Assembly: GCA_016706545.1 (NCBI GenBank)
Contig: JADJJK010000001.1
Span: forward strand, 248,001 to 312,000
Length of the DNA stretch: 64,000 nucleotides
Source: Myxococcales bacterium
GTDB taxonomy: Bacteria > Myxococcota_A > Polyangia > Haliangiales > Haliangiaceae
Direction: 5' to 3'
In this document: in pieces, positions 47,701 to 57,079 of the stretch
Layout of the letters: each line of letters begins with the position of its first letter
How positions within the stretch are numbered: position 1 is the stretch's first letter
Program-made: the position numbers and the translations under genes
Notes under the pieces: generated by a model
Database searches by the model: none
What the model was told of the DNA's origin: nothing
Seen by the model: the letters and a program-made list of their open reading frames with translations, nothing else

Positions 47701-49359
47701 ATGCGCGCGCGAAAAGGGGCCCAGTTGAAGAAATGCATTCAGTGCACCAAAGATCTGCCCGACGCCGCGCTTCACTGCGTGTTTTGCGGCTCGAAGCAGC
47801 CTGCACAGGCTCCCGCTGAGGTCGCGCGTACGGTGATGGGGTACTCCGCCAACCAGGTGCGTGAACAGCTCGCGGGACAGCCCCCCGCTGTGCCGCCCGC
47901 CCCACCGGCCCGCGCAATCCCAGCGCGCCACCGCCGCTGGGTCAGGCGCCCTCCGCGCCCTCGCCGAACCTGGCCCCGCCCGCGTTCACGGCGACCGCCT
48001 TTCAGGCTCCCGCGCCCTCTGCGCCGCTCGCGCCTCCTGGCCCCATGTTCTCTGCGCCTGCCGGGGCCCAGGCTAGCTATTCCCCGCCTGCGATGGGAAA
48101 TCCCCAGGTGGGCTACGCCTCGGCACCCTCGGGGCCGACCTACTCGCCGCCCTCGCCCGTCTACCCGCCGCCTGCGCCCGCCTACTCGCCGCCGCCGCCC
48201 GCGGCGCCGCCCGCGGCGAGCTTCGCGCCGGCGTCCTCGCCCAACGCCGCGACGATGTTCGTGCCAAGCTCCGCGGCCGCTCCGCCGTCGCTTGGCAACC
48301 AGGCCGCCCCGGCGCAGTCCGCGGCCTCGGCGCCCACCGCCTACGCGCAGTCCGCGCCCGCCCCGGCCTCGTACGCGCAGTCCGCGCCCGCCCCGGGCTG
48401 CGTATGCGCAGTCCGCGCCCGCCTTTCAGATGCCGCCAGCCTACGCCAACGCCGCCGGTGGCTACCAGTCCGCGCCGTATTCGGCGCCGGCGGGGTATCA
48501 GTCCGCGCAAGCAGGGTACCAGGCGTCGGCCGCGCCACCCTACCTGGCATCGCAGAGCGCGGATCGCGCGGGCCGGCCGGTCGATCCTTTCCGGGACGGC
48601 CTGCGGCTGGTGCTGTTTGCCTTCGGGATCCTCCTCGTCGGCGCGTTCTGCACGCCCCTGAGCAGCGCCCCGTCGTTTCACTGGGACGCGCTCCTGGCCG
48701 ATGGCGACATCCAGACCAAGCTGCCCTCGCTGTTTTTGGCGGTGGTCGGCGTGATGTCGATCGTCTTTGCGTCCTTGCCGCTGGGCAGCGGCGCGCGCGG
48801 GGCCTTCGGCGCCTCCTTCGCGGCAGCGGCGATCGTCACGCCGATGGCGCTCGCTGGCGCGAGCGACTGGCGCGGCCTGGCGTTTCTGGGCGGCTCGCTC
48901 TTGCTGGTGCCAGGGCTGCTGCTGCGGCAGGAGTACCGCGAGCACATCTTGCCGCGCCTGCTGGCCACCCTGGGGGTCATCGCGATCCTGGCAACCCTGC
49001 TGGTACCGCAGGGCGACACCCTGCCCCTGGTGGGCTTCGTCAAGGCGGTCATCGACGTCCCTGGCCAGGGCAAGGTCGCGCCGCTGCTCAACCTGGTGGC
49101 GATCGTGGTGATCGTCTTGTCCCTGCTGGTCTGGCTGCCTGCGCCCAGCAGCGGCGGCGCCAAGCTGTTTGCGTGGATGCTCATCTTCTGGCCGGCGGTG
49201 ATGCACTTCCAGCGGCTCATCCTGTCGGAGGGCTTCGGAGAGCAGCTCAAGCAGGCGCCGTTCGCGAGCGCCATGGTCTGGGCCCCCGCGGTGGCCTACC
49301 TGGCGATCTTTGGCTACGGCCTGGCCGCCGCCATCGGCAAGACCCTCGAGCGGGCATGA
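47701..49359 (+). CDS. zinc-ribbon, Pro-rich, multi-pass membrane protein with two frameshifts
   Basis: Seen: from ATG 47701 a zinc ribbon CIQC...CVFC (residues about 12-32) is followed by a long Pro/Ala/Tyr/Ser-rich linker. The linker changes frame near 47912 (PPAPPAR to NPSAPPPLG) and returns to the original frame near 48397 (SAPAP to AYAQSAPAF). After a Tyr/Gln repeat region there are about seven transmembrane helices (LRLVLFAFGILLVGAFC onward). Read continuously the protein has about 552 residues. Known: zinc-ribbon plus polytopic proteins are common and uncharacterised. The two shifts cancel, as expected for sequencing indels. Its stop overlaps the MpaA-like start (ATGA). Confidence 0.75.
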   Translation: MRARKGAQLKKCIQCTKDLPDAALHCVFCGSKQPAQAPAEVARTVMGYSANQVREQLAGQPPAVPPAPPARAIPARHRRWVRRPPRPRRTWPRPRSRRPPFRLPRPLRRSRLLAPCSLRLPGPRLAIPRLRWEIPRWATPRHPRGRPTRRPRPSTRRLRPPTRRRRPRRRPRRASRRRPRPTPRRCSCQAPRPLRRRLATRPPRRSPRPRRPPPTRSPRPPRPRTRSPRPPRAAYAQSAPAFQMPPAYANAAGGYQSAPYSAPAGYQSAQAGYQASAAPPYLASQSADRAGRPVDPFRDGLRLVLFAFGILLVGAFCTPLSSAPSFHWDALLADGDIQTKLPSLFLAVVGVMSIVFASLPLGSGARGAFGASFAAAAIVTPMALAGASDWRGLAFLGGSLLLVPGLLLRQEYREHILPRLLATLGVIAILATLLVPQGDTLPLVGFVKAVIDVPGQGKVAPLLNLVAIVVIVLSLLVWLPAPSSGGAKLFAWMLIFWPAVMHFQRLILSEGFGEQLKQAPFASAMVWAPAVAYLAIFGYGLAAAIGKTLERA

Positions 49360-50021
49360 GCCTGCGCCGCGAGCTGACCATCGGCGAGAGCGCGCTCGGA
49401 CGGCCGATCGAGGCGATCCACTTCTTGCCGCCAAGCTACGCGCGGCCTCGGCCGCCGGCGGTGCTCTTTGGCGCCATCCACGGCGACGAGCCCGTGACCT
49501 CGATCATGCTGCACCAGCTCGCCCAGGAGCTGGTGGAGCACCCGCCCGGGCGCGACACCTGGATCATCCCGTGCGCCAACCCCGACGGCGTGGCGGCTGG
49601 CTCCAAGAACAACTCCCGCGACGTGGATCTGAACCGCAACTTCGCGGCCAAGAACTGGAGCGCCGCGCATCAGCCCGGATACAGCCCCGGTCAGACTCCG
49701 GAAGATCAGCCTGAGACCCGGGCGCTGGTCTCGCTGATCGAGCGCGTCGGCGCGCACCGGCTCATCGCCGTACACGCCACCTTTCGCGTGGTCAACTGGG
49801 ACGGCGCCGGGCGCGCGCTGGCAGAGGAGATGGCCGCGCTGTGCGGCTATCCAGCGAGCGGCGACATCGGCTATCCGACCGCCGGATCGTTTGGATCCAA
49901 GTACGGCGTCGATCGCGGACTCGAGGTGGTGACGCTCGAGGTGCCGTACCTGGACATCGACGAGCAGGCCTTCGCGGAGACCCGCACGGCCCTGCGCTGG
50001 GCGGTCGATCTGCCGAGCTGA
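49356..50021 (+). CDS. murein peptide amidase, MpaA-like M14 carboxypeptidase
   Basis: Seen: 221 residues from ATG 49356, which overlaps the upstream stop. Zinc ligands in GAIHGDEP (His, Glu) and VHATF (His); substrate-binding DLNRNFAAKNW; catalytic Glu in VVTLEVPYLD. The small size and SALGRPIEAIHF start match MpaA, the cytosolic gamma-D-Glu-diaminopimelate amidase of peptidoglycan recycling. No signal peptide is seen, consistent with that. Coupled translation with the membrane protein may be incidental. A decamer GATCGCCTGA repeat begins 4 bp after the stop. Confidence 0.87.
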   Translation: MSLRRELTIGESALGRPIEAIHFLPPSYARPRPPAVLFGAIHGDEPVTSIMLHQLAQELVEHPPGRDTWIIPCANPDGVAAGSKNNSRDVDLNRNFAAKNWSAAHQPGYSPGQTPEDQPETRALVSLIERVGAHRLIAVHATFRVVNWDGAGRALAEEMAALCGYPASGDIGYPTAGSFGSKYGVDRGLEVVTLEVPYLDIDEQAFAETRTALRWAVDLPS

Positions 50022-50025
50022 CCCC

Positions 50026-50049
50026 GATCGCCTGAGATCGCCTGAGATC
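50026..50049. repeat. 10-bp repeat after the MpaA-like gene
   Basis: GATCGCCTGA at 50026-50035 and 50036-50045, then GATC. It starts 4 bp after the stop codon. Confidence 0.85.
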
Positions 50050-50285
50050 CCCAGGCAGCGCGCGCCAGCCCGCGCTGCGCAAGGTCATGCACAGGGAGCC
50101 AGGCGCACTCCGCGACGCCCTCCCCGCAATTTGTCCGCTGCGCCCGCATATTCTTGCAACGCCAGCACTCCTGGATCACACAATCCCAGGAAAACCTTGG
50201 GCACCTGCGACCAGTTTCCCCATCCGATGATCGATACTAGCCATGGCCCGACGCGAATGCATCGTTCGCGGGTCGTCTCTCGCGA

Positions 50286-51389
50286 ATGCCCATGAGCAGC
50301 AGCGCGCCCAACAGCTCGTCCAATCTCGACCAGCTTCGAGCCATCGCGGTGATCGCGGTGATGATCGATCACCTGATCCCGACGCTGCAGTACCACGACG
50401 TCGTGGTGTCTGATCTGGTGCATGCGCTGACCATGCACATCGGCCACGCGGGCGTGCTGGCGTTCTTCGTCCACACGAGCCTCGTGCTGATGCACTCCCT
50501 GGAGCGCATGGCGGCGCAGAACCCCGAGGGGCTGACCGCGCGCTTCTACCTGCGCCGGGCGTTTCGCATCTACCCGCTGTCCATCTTCCTCGTCCTCTTC
50601 GTCCTGCTCGCTGGGCTGCCCGACGCCACCTGGAGGCCCGCCAACGAGGTCACCCCGCTCGAGATCGCGGCCAACCTGCTGCTCGTGCAGAACCTCGTCA
50701 CCGGGCAGAGCGTGCTGGTGCCGCTGTGGAGCTTGCCGTACGAGGTCGAGATGTACGTGGTGCTGCCGCTCTTGTTCTTCGTGGCGCGGCAAGCCCGCGG
50801 CGCGCGCTGGATCGCCACCCTGCTCGTGGGCTCGTACTTCGGCGCGTACGTCCTGCACAAGCTCGACGGCGGTCACATGAACCTGGCCGGCTACGTGCCG
50901 TGCTTCCTCGCCGGCGTGCTGTGCTACTCGCTGCGCCACCGGCTTCGCGCAGTGCTGCCGGGGATCCTGTGGCTCCCCTTCGTCCTGCTGGCGGTGAGCG
51001 CGTACGCCGTGGCCCAGATGGACTCCGAGCGCCTCATCTACTGGCTCGGGTGGCTCTACGCGCTGCTCCTGGGCCTGGCCATCAACCTCTTCCGTGACAG
51101 CAAGCTAGCGTGGCTCAACCGGGCGAGCTTCCACGTCGCCACGTACTCGTATGGCCTCTACCTCCTGCACGTGCCCATGCTGTACGTGGTGTTTGGCCTG
51201 TGGCAGCCCCGCTCCCTGGCGGTGGGGCTCCTGGCCTTCGTCGCGCTTTCGGCGGCGGCCGCAGTGGCGGCGTACCACCTCATCGAGGCGCCCATGGTGG
51301 CGCTGGGTCGCCGGCTCACCGAGCGCGCGCGACCGCAGGCGGCGCCGAGCGGCGCGACCGCGGCGCAGCCTGCGCCTGAGGCTCGCTGA
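50286..51389 (+). CDS. acyltransferase 3-family membrane protein (OafA/YrhL type)
   Basis: Seen: 367 residues; ATG 50286 or the second ATG at 50292. About ten transmembrane helices. Motifs: LDQLRAIAVIAVMIDHL at the start (His near the membrane face), FYLRRAFRIYPLSIF (the R-R-x-x-R-I-x-P signature), WSLPYEVEMYVVLPLLF (Glu-containing) and a late SYGLYLLHVPML. Known: the family transfers acetyl or other acyl groups to extracytoplasmic glycans or lipids. No SGNH domain is fused. The target glycan is unknown. The C-terminal tail is Ala/Pro-rich, and a 10-bp repeat begins at the stop codon. Confidence 0.92.
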   Translation: MPMSSSAPNSSSNLDQLRAIAVIAVMIDHLIPTLQYHDVVVSDLVHALTMHIGHAGVLAFFVHTSLVLMHSLERMAAQNPEGLTARFYLRRAFRIYPLSIFLVLFVLLAGLPDATWRPANEVTPLEIAANLLLVQNLVTGQSVLVPLWSLPYEVEMYVVLPLLFFVARQARGARWIATLLVGSYFGAYVLHKLDGGHMNLAGYVPCFLAGVLCYSLRHRLRAVLPGILWLPFVLLAVSAYAVAQMDSERLIYWLGWLYALLLGLAINLFRDSKLAWLNRASFHVATYSYGLYLLHVPMLYVVFGLWQPRSLAVGLLAFVALSAAAAVAAYHLIEAPMVALGRRLTERARPQAAPSGATAAQPAPEAR

Positions 51390-51450
51390 GACTCGCTGAG
51401 CCTCGCTGAGCCTCGCTGAGCCTCGCGGCCTCGCTGAGCCGCGCTGAGCC
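51381..51450. repeat. 10-bp tandem repeat starting at the acyltransferase stop
   Basis: GCTCGCTGAG, ACTCGCTGAG, then two CCTCGCTGAG copies from 51381 to 51420, and degenerate copies to 51450. The first copy contains the stop codon TGA (51387-51389). Confidence 0.92.
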
Positions 51451-51529
51451 ATGGCGCGACCAGGCGCGACCAGGCGCCGCGCGACCTGGACCTGCCGCTA
51501 CTTGCGTAGCTACTGCCCGCTACTGCCCG

Positions 51530-51973
51530 CTACTTCCCTTCGACTTCGATCGTCACGTCCACGTTGCCGCGCGTGGCGTGGCTGTACGGACAGATCTTCT
51601 CGTGCGTCTCGTCGACCAGCACCTGGGCCGCTTCCTTGCTGAGCGTGGGGACCTTGACGCGCATGACCACGGCGATGCCAAAGCCGCCGCCCTCGCGGGG
51701 CCCCACCGACGTCTCGCAGGTCACCGTGGCGCCGGTGACATCTTCCTTGCGCTGACGCGCCACGAACTCGAGCGCGCCGCCGAAACACGCGGCATAGCCG
51801 GCCGCAAACAGGTGCTCTGGCGTGGTGGTGTTGGGCAACCCAGCTCCGCCCATCGCCTTGGGCACAGACAGGTTGGCGCTGACCGAACCATCGGTGGTTT
51901 CGGTGTGACCGTTGCGGCCGCCGGACGAGACGGCGATGGCAGTGACCAGCGGCTTGATGGTGTGTGCGGACAT
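51530..51973 (-). CDS. ohr: organic hydroperoxide resistance protein (Ohr/OsmC family)
   Basis: Seen: 147 residues from ATG 51973 with AGGAG about 13 bp upstream. The Ohr subfamily order is clear: SSGGRNGHTETTDGSVS, VPKAMGGAG, EHLFAAGYAACFGGALEFVA with the peroxidatic Cys, and EKICPYSHATRGNVDV with the resolving Cys. Known: Ohr reduces organic and lipid hydroperoxides using lipoyl thiols in the cytosol. No MarR-type OhrR regulator is next to it; the adjacent plus-strand gene is unrelated. Function is well supported by the two cysteines. Confidence 0.93.
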   Translation of the reverse strand: MSAHTIKPLVTAIAVSSGGRNGHTETTDGSVSANLSVPKAMGGAGLPNTTTPEHLFAAGYAACFGGALEFVARQRKEDVTGATVTCETSVGPREGGGFGIAVVMRVKVPTLSKEAAQVLVDETHEKICPYSHATRGNVDVTIEVEGK

Positions 51974-52118
51974 GTGAAGGCTGCTCCTTTTCTCTGGAAC
52001 GAAGGATCGAAAGACCGTTGGCGCACGCTAGCAGGCACGCGGCGCCGACGGATTCGGCGGAGGTCTTCGGCGCGAAAGCTTGACGACAACGAGATCTCGC
52101 GATACTGAACATGTGTTC

Positions 52119-52748
52119 ATGCGCCAACCCTCTTCTGTTTCCCCTCCAGCGTCCCGCGCCGGTTCGCCCCCGGTCGCAGCAGCAGCGGTGGCCCTTGCTT
52201 CGGCGCCCGCGGTGCCCGTCGCGCCCGTCGCGTCGGCCTCGCCCGCCGCGGCTGCTGCGGTCTTGGGCGCCGGCCCGGATCCGGTGCCTGCCGAGCAGCG
52301 CGCCATCATCGAGCTGTTCACCACGGAGCTAGCCGGCGTGTCGTTTCCGGATGTGGATGGCGCCATCTTGCGCCGCCAGCTAGAGGAGCTGCAGAGCCAG
52401 CATCAGGAGGTGGAGAAGGCGCGCGCCGCGCTCGAAGCGGCCGCCGAAGGGCTGGAGCGCCGGACCGCGGAGCTCCAGCAGCTCACCAGCCGCGGCCTGG
52501 CCTATGCGCGGATCTACGCGGACGCGCACGCCGAGCAAGGCGGCTTGCTCGCCAAGCTCGCGCGCATCGAGAGCCGAGAGCCGGCTGACGCATCGGCAGG
52601 GGTGGTCGCGCCGCGGCGTGGAAGGAAGCGCGCGCCGCGGCCCGAGCTGCCGTTTGAGCGCGAGCCCCACGAGGGGCTCATGGGCGAGGCAGCGCCTGCT
52701 ATGCCGGAGTCTGTCCATCCGCTGCGCGTCGCAGAAGCTGCTCGCTGA
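52119..52748 (+). CDS. hypothetical coiled-coil protein
   Basis: Seen: 209 residues from ATG 52119. An Ala/Pro/Val-rich N-terminal 60 residues, a short conserved-looking segment EQRAIIELFTTELAGVSFPDVDGAILRRQ, a coiled coil at about 85-130 (LEELQSQHQEVEKARAALEA), and a basic tail (APRRGRKRAPRPELPFE). No enzymatic motif. The last 50 bp overlap the convergent SDR gene. A structural or DNA-adjacent role could be imagined from the basic tail, but nothing specific supports it. Confidence 0.65.
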   Translation: MRQPSSVSPPASRAGSPPVAAAAVALASAPAVPVAPVASASPAAAAAVLGAGPDPVPAEQRAIIELFTTELAGVSFPDVDGAILRRQLEELQSQHQEVEKARAALEAAAEGLERRTAELQQLTSRGLAYARIYADAHAEQGGLLAKLARIESREPADASAGVVAPRRGRKRAPRPELPFEREPHEGLMGEAAPAMPESVHPLRVAEAAR

Positions 52749-53538
52749 GCTCCCACAGCCGATCTTGCGCCGGCACCGACTGCGCCTTGGCCGAGGTCGC
52801 GCCTGGGCGATCCTTGTCGAAGTAGCTCCCGCTCTTGCGCGCCAGCGCGGGATCTTGGGCCAGGCGAAAGATGGCGCGCGCCGCCGCCTCTGCCCGGACG
52901 AGCCCCGGCGGTGGGTGCTTCCACATTTCGGGGTACTCGCGGGTCAGGCCGCTGCGGACGACGCCTGGATGGAGCGCCAGCGACACCACCTTGGCCCGCC
53001 GCGCCAGCGCCAGCGCGAACATCACGTTGGCGAGCTTGCTCTGTTCGTACGCCCGCACGCCGTTGAAGCCACCGCGCTCCTGCATCACATCGTCCCACGC
53101 CAGCTCGCCGCGCACGTGAAGGCCAGAGGCCACCGTGACGACGCGCGCTTGGCTGCGGTGCAAGAGCGGCAGCAGGGCCGTGGTCAGCGCGAAGGGCCCC
53201 AGGTGGTTGACCGCGAACGTCAGCTCGAAGCCCTCCGCGCTGACCCGCCGCTGCCGCGACCACACCGCCGCTCCGTGGATCAGCACGTCGAGCCGCGGCA
53301 GCGTCGCGACCGCCCACGTGGCCAGGTCCCGCACCGACCGCAGCGCAGCCAGGTCCAGCGGCCGCACGACGACCCCGCCGGGCTCCTGCACCGTCGCCGC
53401 GAGCGCCTGCCCACGAGCCACGTCGCGGCATGGCAAGATCACCTGCGCCCCCGCAGCGACGAGCTCCCGCACCAGCGCGCTCCCGATGGTGCCGGTGCCG
53501 CCGGTCACCAGCGCGGTCCTGCCAGCCAGAGCTTTCAT
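52699..53538 (-). CDS. short-chain dehydrogenase/reductase, retinol-dehydrogenase-like
   Basis: Seen: 279 residues from ATG 53538. The Rossmann glycine motif TGGTGTIGSA, the following Arg (PCRD) suggesting NADP preference, NHLGPFAL, catalytic Ser in VTVASGLH and YEQSK (Tyr, Lys). The C-terminal region (ALHPGVVRSGLTREYPEMW) is like the retinol dehydrogenase/WWOX-type SDRs. Known: these oxidise or reduce hydrophobic alcohols and ketones. The substrate is unknown. A paralogous SDR domain occurs at 61587, with the same YxSK spacing. Confidence 0.9.
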   Translation of the reverse strand: MKALAGRTALVTGGTGTIGSALVRELVAAGAQVILPCRDVARGQALAATVQEPGGVVVRPLDLAALRSVRDLATWAVATLPRLDVLIHGAAVWSRQRRVSAEGFELTFAVNHLGPFALTTALLPLLHRSQARVVTVASGLHVRGELAWDDVMQERGGFNGVRAYEQSKLANVMFALALARRAKVVSLALHPGVVRSGLTREYPEMWKHPPPGLVRAEAAARAIFRLAQDPALARKSGSYFDKDRPGATSAKAQSVPAQDRLWELSEQLLRRAADGQTPA

Positions 53539-53868
53539 GGGCCCACCATAAGCCGCGCGCCGGCTGCGCGCTCGTGTCCGCGCGCGTCACGGCCCGGGAC
53601 CCGGTCGACGTGACCCGGTCGCGCGCGAGCTGCGCGGGCGGTCACTGGCTAGCGTAGTTGCCGGCTAGCTCCGCCGATCGGCTACAGATGGCCCGACCAG
53701 CCGACTAGCCACCCCGGACACGCCTCAGCGGCAAGCCCTTGATTTGCCACGCAGCGACGCCAGGCCTGAGGTGGCACGTGCGCTGCACTTGCCCGGTCTC
53801 GTCCACCCCGCTGTTTGTTTCCCTTCCTCCCCTCGGCCGCCGCGGCCGCCTCGACGAAAGACCTCGCC
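53539..53868. other. intergenic region
   Basis: 330 bp between the divergent SDR and lipoprotein genes. No frame looks coding. A few CGGCTAG-like short repeats occur near 53650-53700, and GC content is slightly lower near 53740-53830, where a promoter for the lipoprotein is expected. No defined motif was found. Confidence 0.5.
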
Positions 53869-54984
53869 ATGATGCTCCACCGTGCAGAACTCGCCTTCGC
53901 TCTCGCGCTGACCGGCACCCTCGCAGGTTGCGCCACGGATGCCTCCGAGCAGGACCTCGCCAACGACCCGGCCGGCGACAACAACCCCGCCGAGCCGGCC
54001 CCGGCCACCGCGGAGGGAACGTTCACGCTGCACAGCAAGTTCGATCTGGCCACCAACCTGCCCGGCAAGGTGGGCACCGTGGTCAACGTGATCATCTCGG
54101 CGACCGACGACTCCAACGATCCGGTCAAGTTCATCTACGAGAAGGTCATCGACGGGCTGGGCGAGGGCACCGTCAAGAACGCGCTCCGCGGCGCGGGCCC
54201 GCTGGTCACCGGCTACCTCAATGATCGCCTGCTGTCGATCGCGCCGACGTTCGTCACCCGGATGGTCACGCTGGGCAACCGCTTTGGCGAGATCGCCAAG
54301 AACTTCGGCACCACGTCCCAGCTCGTGATCACCAAAGGGGGCAGCGGCTACCTCTCCACCCACACCACCACCGGCGTGGAGTTCAAGCTGGTGGACGCGG
54401 GGCAGCTCCTCGAGCTGCAGTTCCCGTTCGAGGACTACGGCATGCCGTCGATCCGCGTCGACAACGTCGGCGTCGCGCTCGAGTCTTCCGGCAAGCTCAC
54501 CATCGCGCCCCACGCGGTGTCGGTGTCGTTTGGCCAGCTCCTGCGCATCGGCGTCGACGACATGATCCTGCCGCTCATCGATGACGACGCCAGAAACCTC
54601 GGCGAGCTGTTCCAGAACCTCATCGATTGCCGCCAGGTCGGGATGGCCATCTTCGATGCGCTGCGGCTGGGCAGCGCCGGCGCGTTCGAAGCGGCGTGCC
54701 GCACCGGCCTTGGCGCTGGCGCCACCTTCATCTACCAGAAGATCGAAGAGATCGACGCGACCGCGCTCCAGCTCGACATCACCGGGGTGGCCAAGGCCAT
54801 CGACCGCAACCGCGACGGCAAGATGGACGACCTGCAGCGAGGCGCGTGGACCGGCACCGTCAAGTACGCCACCTCGCCGGCCACGCTCGGCACCGCGACC
54901 TTCCTCGGCCGCGCCCGTGAAGCGGCTCGCTGCGTGAGCTCGCCGCGAAAGCGAGCCAGGCAGCGCCGCGGGCACGGAGCCTAA
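53869..54984 (+). CDS. hypothetical lipoprotein with one EF-hand-like loop
   Basis: Seen: about 371 residues from ATG 53869 (a second ATG is adjacent). Signal with lipobox TLAGC. A Glu/Ala/Pro linker is followed by an all-alpha/beta domain (KVIDGLGEGTVKNALRG, LNDRLLSIAPTFVTRMV) and a beta region. Near residue 315 the loop DRNRDGKMDDLQ has Asp/Asn/Asp at positions 1, 3, 5, Gly at 6 and Asp at 9, as in EF-hand or dockerin calcium loops. The last 20 residues are Arg-rich and unlike the rest; a late frameshift is possible. The stop codon lies within a 9-bp repeat. No known family. Confidence 0.75.
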   Translation: MMLHRAELAFALALTGTLAGCATDASEQDLANDPAGDNNPAEPAPATAEGTFTLHSKFDLATNLPGKVGTVVNVIISATDDSNDPVKFIYEKVIDGLGEGTVKNALRGAGPLVTGYLNDRLLSIAPTFVTRMVTLGNRFGEIAKNFGTTSQLVITKGGSGYLSTHTTTGVEFKLVDAGQLLELQFPFEDYGMPSIRVDNVGVALESSGKLTIAPHAVSVSFGQLLRIGVDDMILPLIDDDARNLGELFQNLIDCRQVGMAIFDALRLGSAGAFEAACRTGLGAGATFIYQKIEEIDATALQLDITGVAKAIDRNRDGKMDDLQRGAWTGTVKYATSPATLGTATFLGRAREAARCVSSPRKRARQRRGHGA

Positions 54985-55013
54985 CGAGCCTAACGAGCCC
55001 AACGAGCCAGACG
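54978..55013. repeat. 9-bp tandem repeat over the lipoprotein stop codon
   Basis: Four copies of AGCCTAACG (third AGCCCAACG, fourth AGCCAGACG). The first copy contains the TAA stop of the lipoprotein gene. Confidence 0.92.
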
Positions 55014-55033
55014 CGCGAACCCGCTCGAGCCGC

Positions 55034-57079
55034 TCAATCTTCGACGAAGATCTGCTCGGTGACGGAGTATCCCAGGGCGCCGATCCCGGTGAGATACGCG
55101 GCCTGAACGTCCCAGCCAGATGGAATGAGAAACCGGTACGGCGTGCCCGGGGGGAGCTGCGTACCAGGGGGCAGGCAAGGCGGGGACCCCGTGGAGTTGC
55201 AGAGGCTGACGCCGTGCCAGGAGCCATCCGTGAGGCCCAGCACCAGCACCGCGTTACCTAGCGGCTCGCCCAGCGCAGGGATGGTGAGGCTCGGCGGCGC
55301 TGAGTTGTTGGACGACGACACCCAGCACGTCGGACAGGTGGCCGACACCGGCATCGGGAACACCGACGGCTGGACCTGCACCGACGGCGCGAGATACCGC
55401 GGCAGGGTCGCGGGCAGCAGCGGCGACTGCACCACGGTGGTCCCGGGCGGGACCCACGCATAGGCCGCCGCCAGCTCCGCCAGCTCGCCCGGCAGCAGCG
55501 GGCAGCTCCCGCCGCTCGCCGGCGGCGGAGCGCAGAGCGTCGGCACGCCCGCCGCCAGGAGCGCGCCGCAGGTCGAGATCCGCCGCGAGCCGCAGCCCGG
55601 CAACGACACCGGGCAGGAGTCCGCCGGCCCGACCGGGTCGCCGCCGCGGTACACGTTCACCGCCACCTCCTGCGCGTCGAGCGCCGGATCGGCTGCCCAC
55701 AGCAGCGCGCTGACCGCGGACAGGACCGCGGTGGACACCGACGAGCCGACGAGCTGCGGCGGCATCGGCTGGCCGTCGATCCACGCCACGCCGCCGAGCC
55801 CCGGCGCGGCGAACCCGGACCGGCCACCCGGGCGCGCCGTGGCCAGCGGCTGATCGGCGTAGTCCACGCCCGAGGCCGCGATCAGCAGCGCGCGCGACGG
55901 ATGGGCCGCTTGTGGCACCGCCTGGTAGAGCCCCGGGCAGGTCAGCCCGACGCGCGGGCTAGGCCCCGCCGAGTCGTTGCCTGCCGCGGCGACGACCAGC
56001 ACGCCTTGCGCGGCCGCGTACTGCAAGAGGCCGCGCACCGCGCGCGCCGGAGCGCTCGTCGGCTCCGCGGTGGAGCACTCCGCGATCTGCTCGGTGTGCT
56101 CCCAGCCCACGCTGAGGTTCAAGATCAGCCGGTGCCGCGCGCCCTCCGCCTGCCATCGCGCGAGCGCCCGCGCGATGGCGCGCGCCAGATCTGCGAGCGT
56201 GCCGACGTGACCTCCGCGCTGGCCTTGGATGCCCCTGGCTGACCACGGCAACGCCAGCTCGGTGGTGACCTCGGACACGCACGGCCGCGCCGCCAGCTCC
56301 GCGGCGTCACAGCCGTCCATGCAGAGGAGCGGCTGACAGACCAGATCTTCGATGACATGCGCCAGCGTGTCGCCGTGCCGGCTGGCGCCGAGCTGGATGC
56401 GCGCGTGCGGCGAGGTCGGCGCGGTGTCGATGACGACGACGCGCACCGCTCGATACCGCGGCCACGTCGGCAAGAGGCCCGCCCCGCCCACGCGGGCGGT
56501 CAGCGCGCCGCGCAGCCCGGTCTGAAAGCTCTCCTCGGGCGTGGACATCACCTCCGGCGAAGACATCGCATGCACCACCGGGACGTCCTCGGCCATGTTG
56601 GAGGCGCCGGCCGCGCGCCACAGCTCCTCCACCTGACGCGGCGACGGCGGACGAGCGACTCCCGCGGTCCAGGTGTACAAGCAGACGTCGCGCAGCGCCG
56701 CCGGCAAGCCACGGAGCGCAGGCAGCAAGCGAGCCGCGGTCCAGCCGCTCGGTGCCTGGCACACCGCGGCCTCGCCGAGCCAGCGCAGGCCCAGGTTGTA
56801 GTACGGCGCCCCCGCCGCCGCCGCCGGACGCCCCAGGCTCCAGACCGCCAACAGCAGCGCGGCCGCCGCGAGCACGCCCCGGCGAGTCCTCGCCGTCGTC
56901 AGCCGCCGCGCGCCGCTCGCGTCGACCGTGACCTGCGCGCGATCGCCGCCGGTCGCCTCGACGAGGAGCTGGCGTTTCTCGTGCGCGCTGACGTCACCCT
57001 CTGGCCGACGACCTGCGACTGGATCAAACAGGGTGTTACGCAACACGCTGCTCATGCGGAAGACAACAAACCCGATCAT
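55034..57079 (-). CDS. membrane-anchored subtilase-like protease
   Basis: Seen: 681 residues from ATG 57079 (ATG at codon 9 also possible). Residues 1-66 are polar and presumably cytoplasmic; a hydrophobic helix at about 68-88 (GVLAAAALLLAVWSL) anchors the protein. The S8-type triad can be placed at Asp218 (VVVIDTAPTS), His235 (SRHGDTLAHV) and Ser447 (VGSSVSTAVLSA), with oxyanion Asn368 (AAAGNDS). The Asp-His spacing is short and the Ser motif departs from GTSMA, so activity may be specialised. A Cys/Pro-rich C-terminal domain follows. It is the last gene of the sigma-CHAT operon, 95 bp after the CHAT gene. Confidence 0.88.
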   Translation of the reverse strand: MIGFVVFRMSSVLRNTLFDPVAGRRPEGDVSAHEKRQLLVEATGGDRAQVTVDASGARRLTTARTRRGVLAAAALLLAVWSLGRPAAAAGAPYYNLGLRWLGEAAVCQAPSGWTAARLLPALRGLPAALRDVCLYTWTAGVARPPSPRQVEELWRAAGASNMAEDVPVVHAMSSPEVMSTPEESFQTGLRGALTARVGGAGLLPTWPRYRAVRVVVIDTAPTSPHARIQLGASRHGDTLAHVIEDLVCQPLLCMDGCDAAELAARPCVSEVTTELALPWSARGIQGQRGGHVGTLADLARAIARALARWQAEGARHRLILNLSVGWEHTEQIAECSTAEPTSAPARAVRGLLQYAAAQGVLVVAAAGNDSAGPSPRVGLTCPGLYQAVPQAAHPSRALLIAASGVDYADQPLATARPGGRSGFAAPGLGGVAWIDGQPMPPQLVGSSVSTAVLSAVSALLWAADPALDAQEVAVNVYRGGDPVGPADSCPVSLPGCGSRRISTCGALLAAGVPTLCAPPPASGGSCPLLPGELAELAAAYAWVPPGTTVVQSPLLPATLPRYLAPSVQVQPSVFPMPVSATCPTCWVSSSNNSAPPSLTIPALGEPLGNAVLVLGLTDGSWHGVSLCNSTGSPPCLPPGTQLPPGTPYRFLIPSGWDVQAAYLTGIGALGYSVTEQIFVED

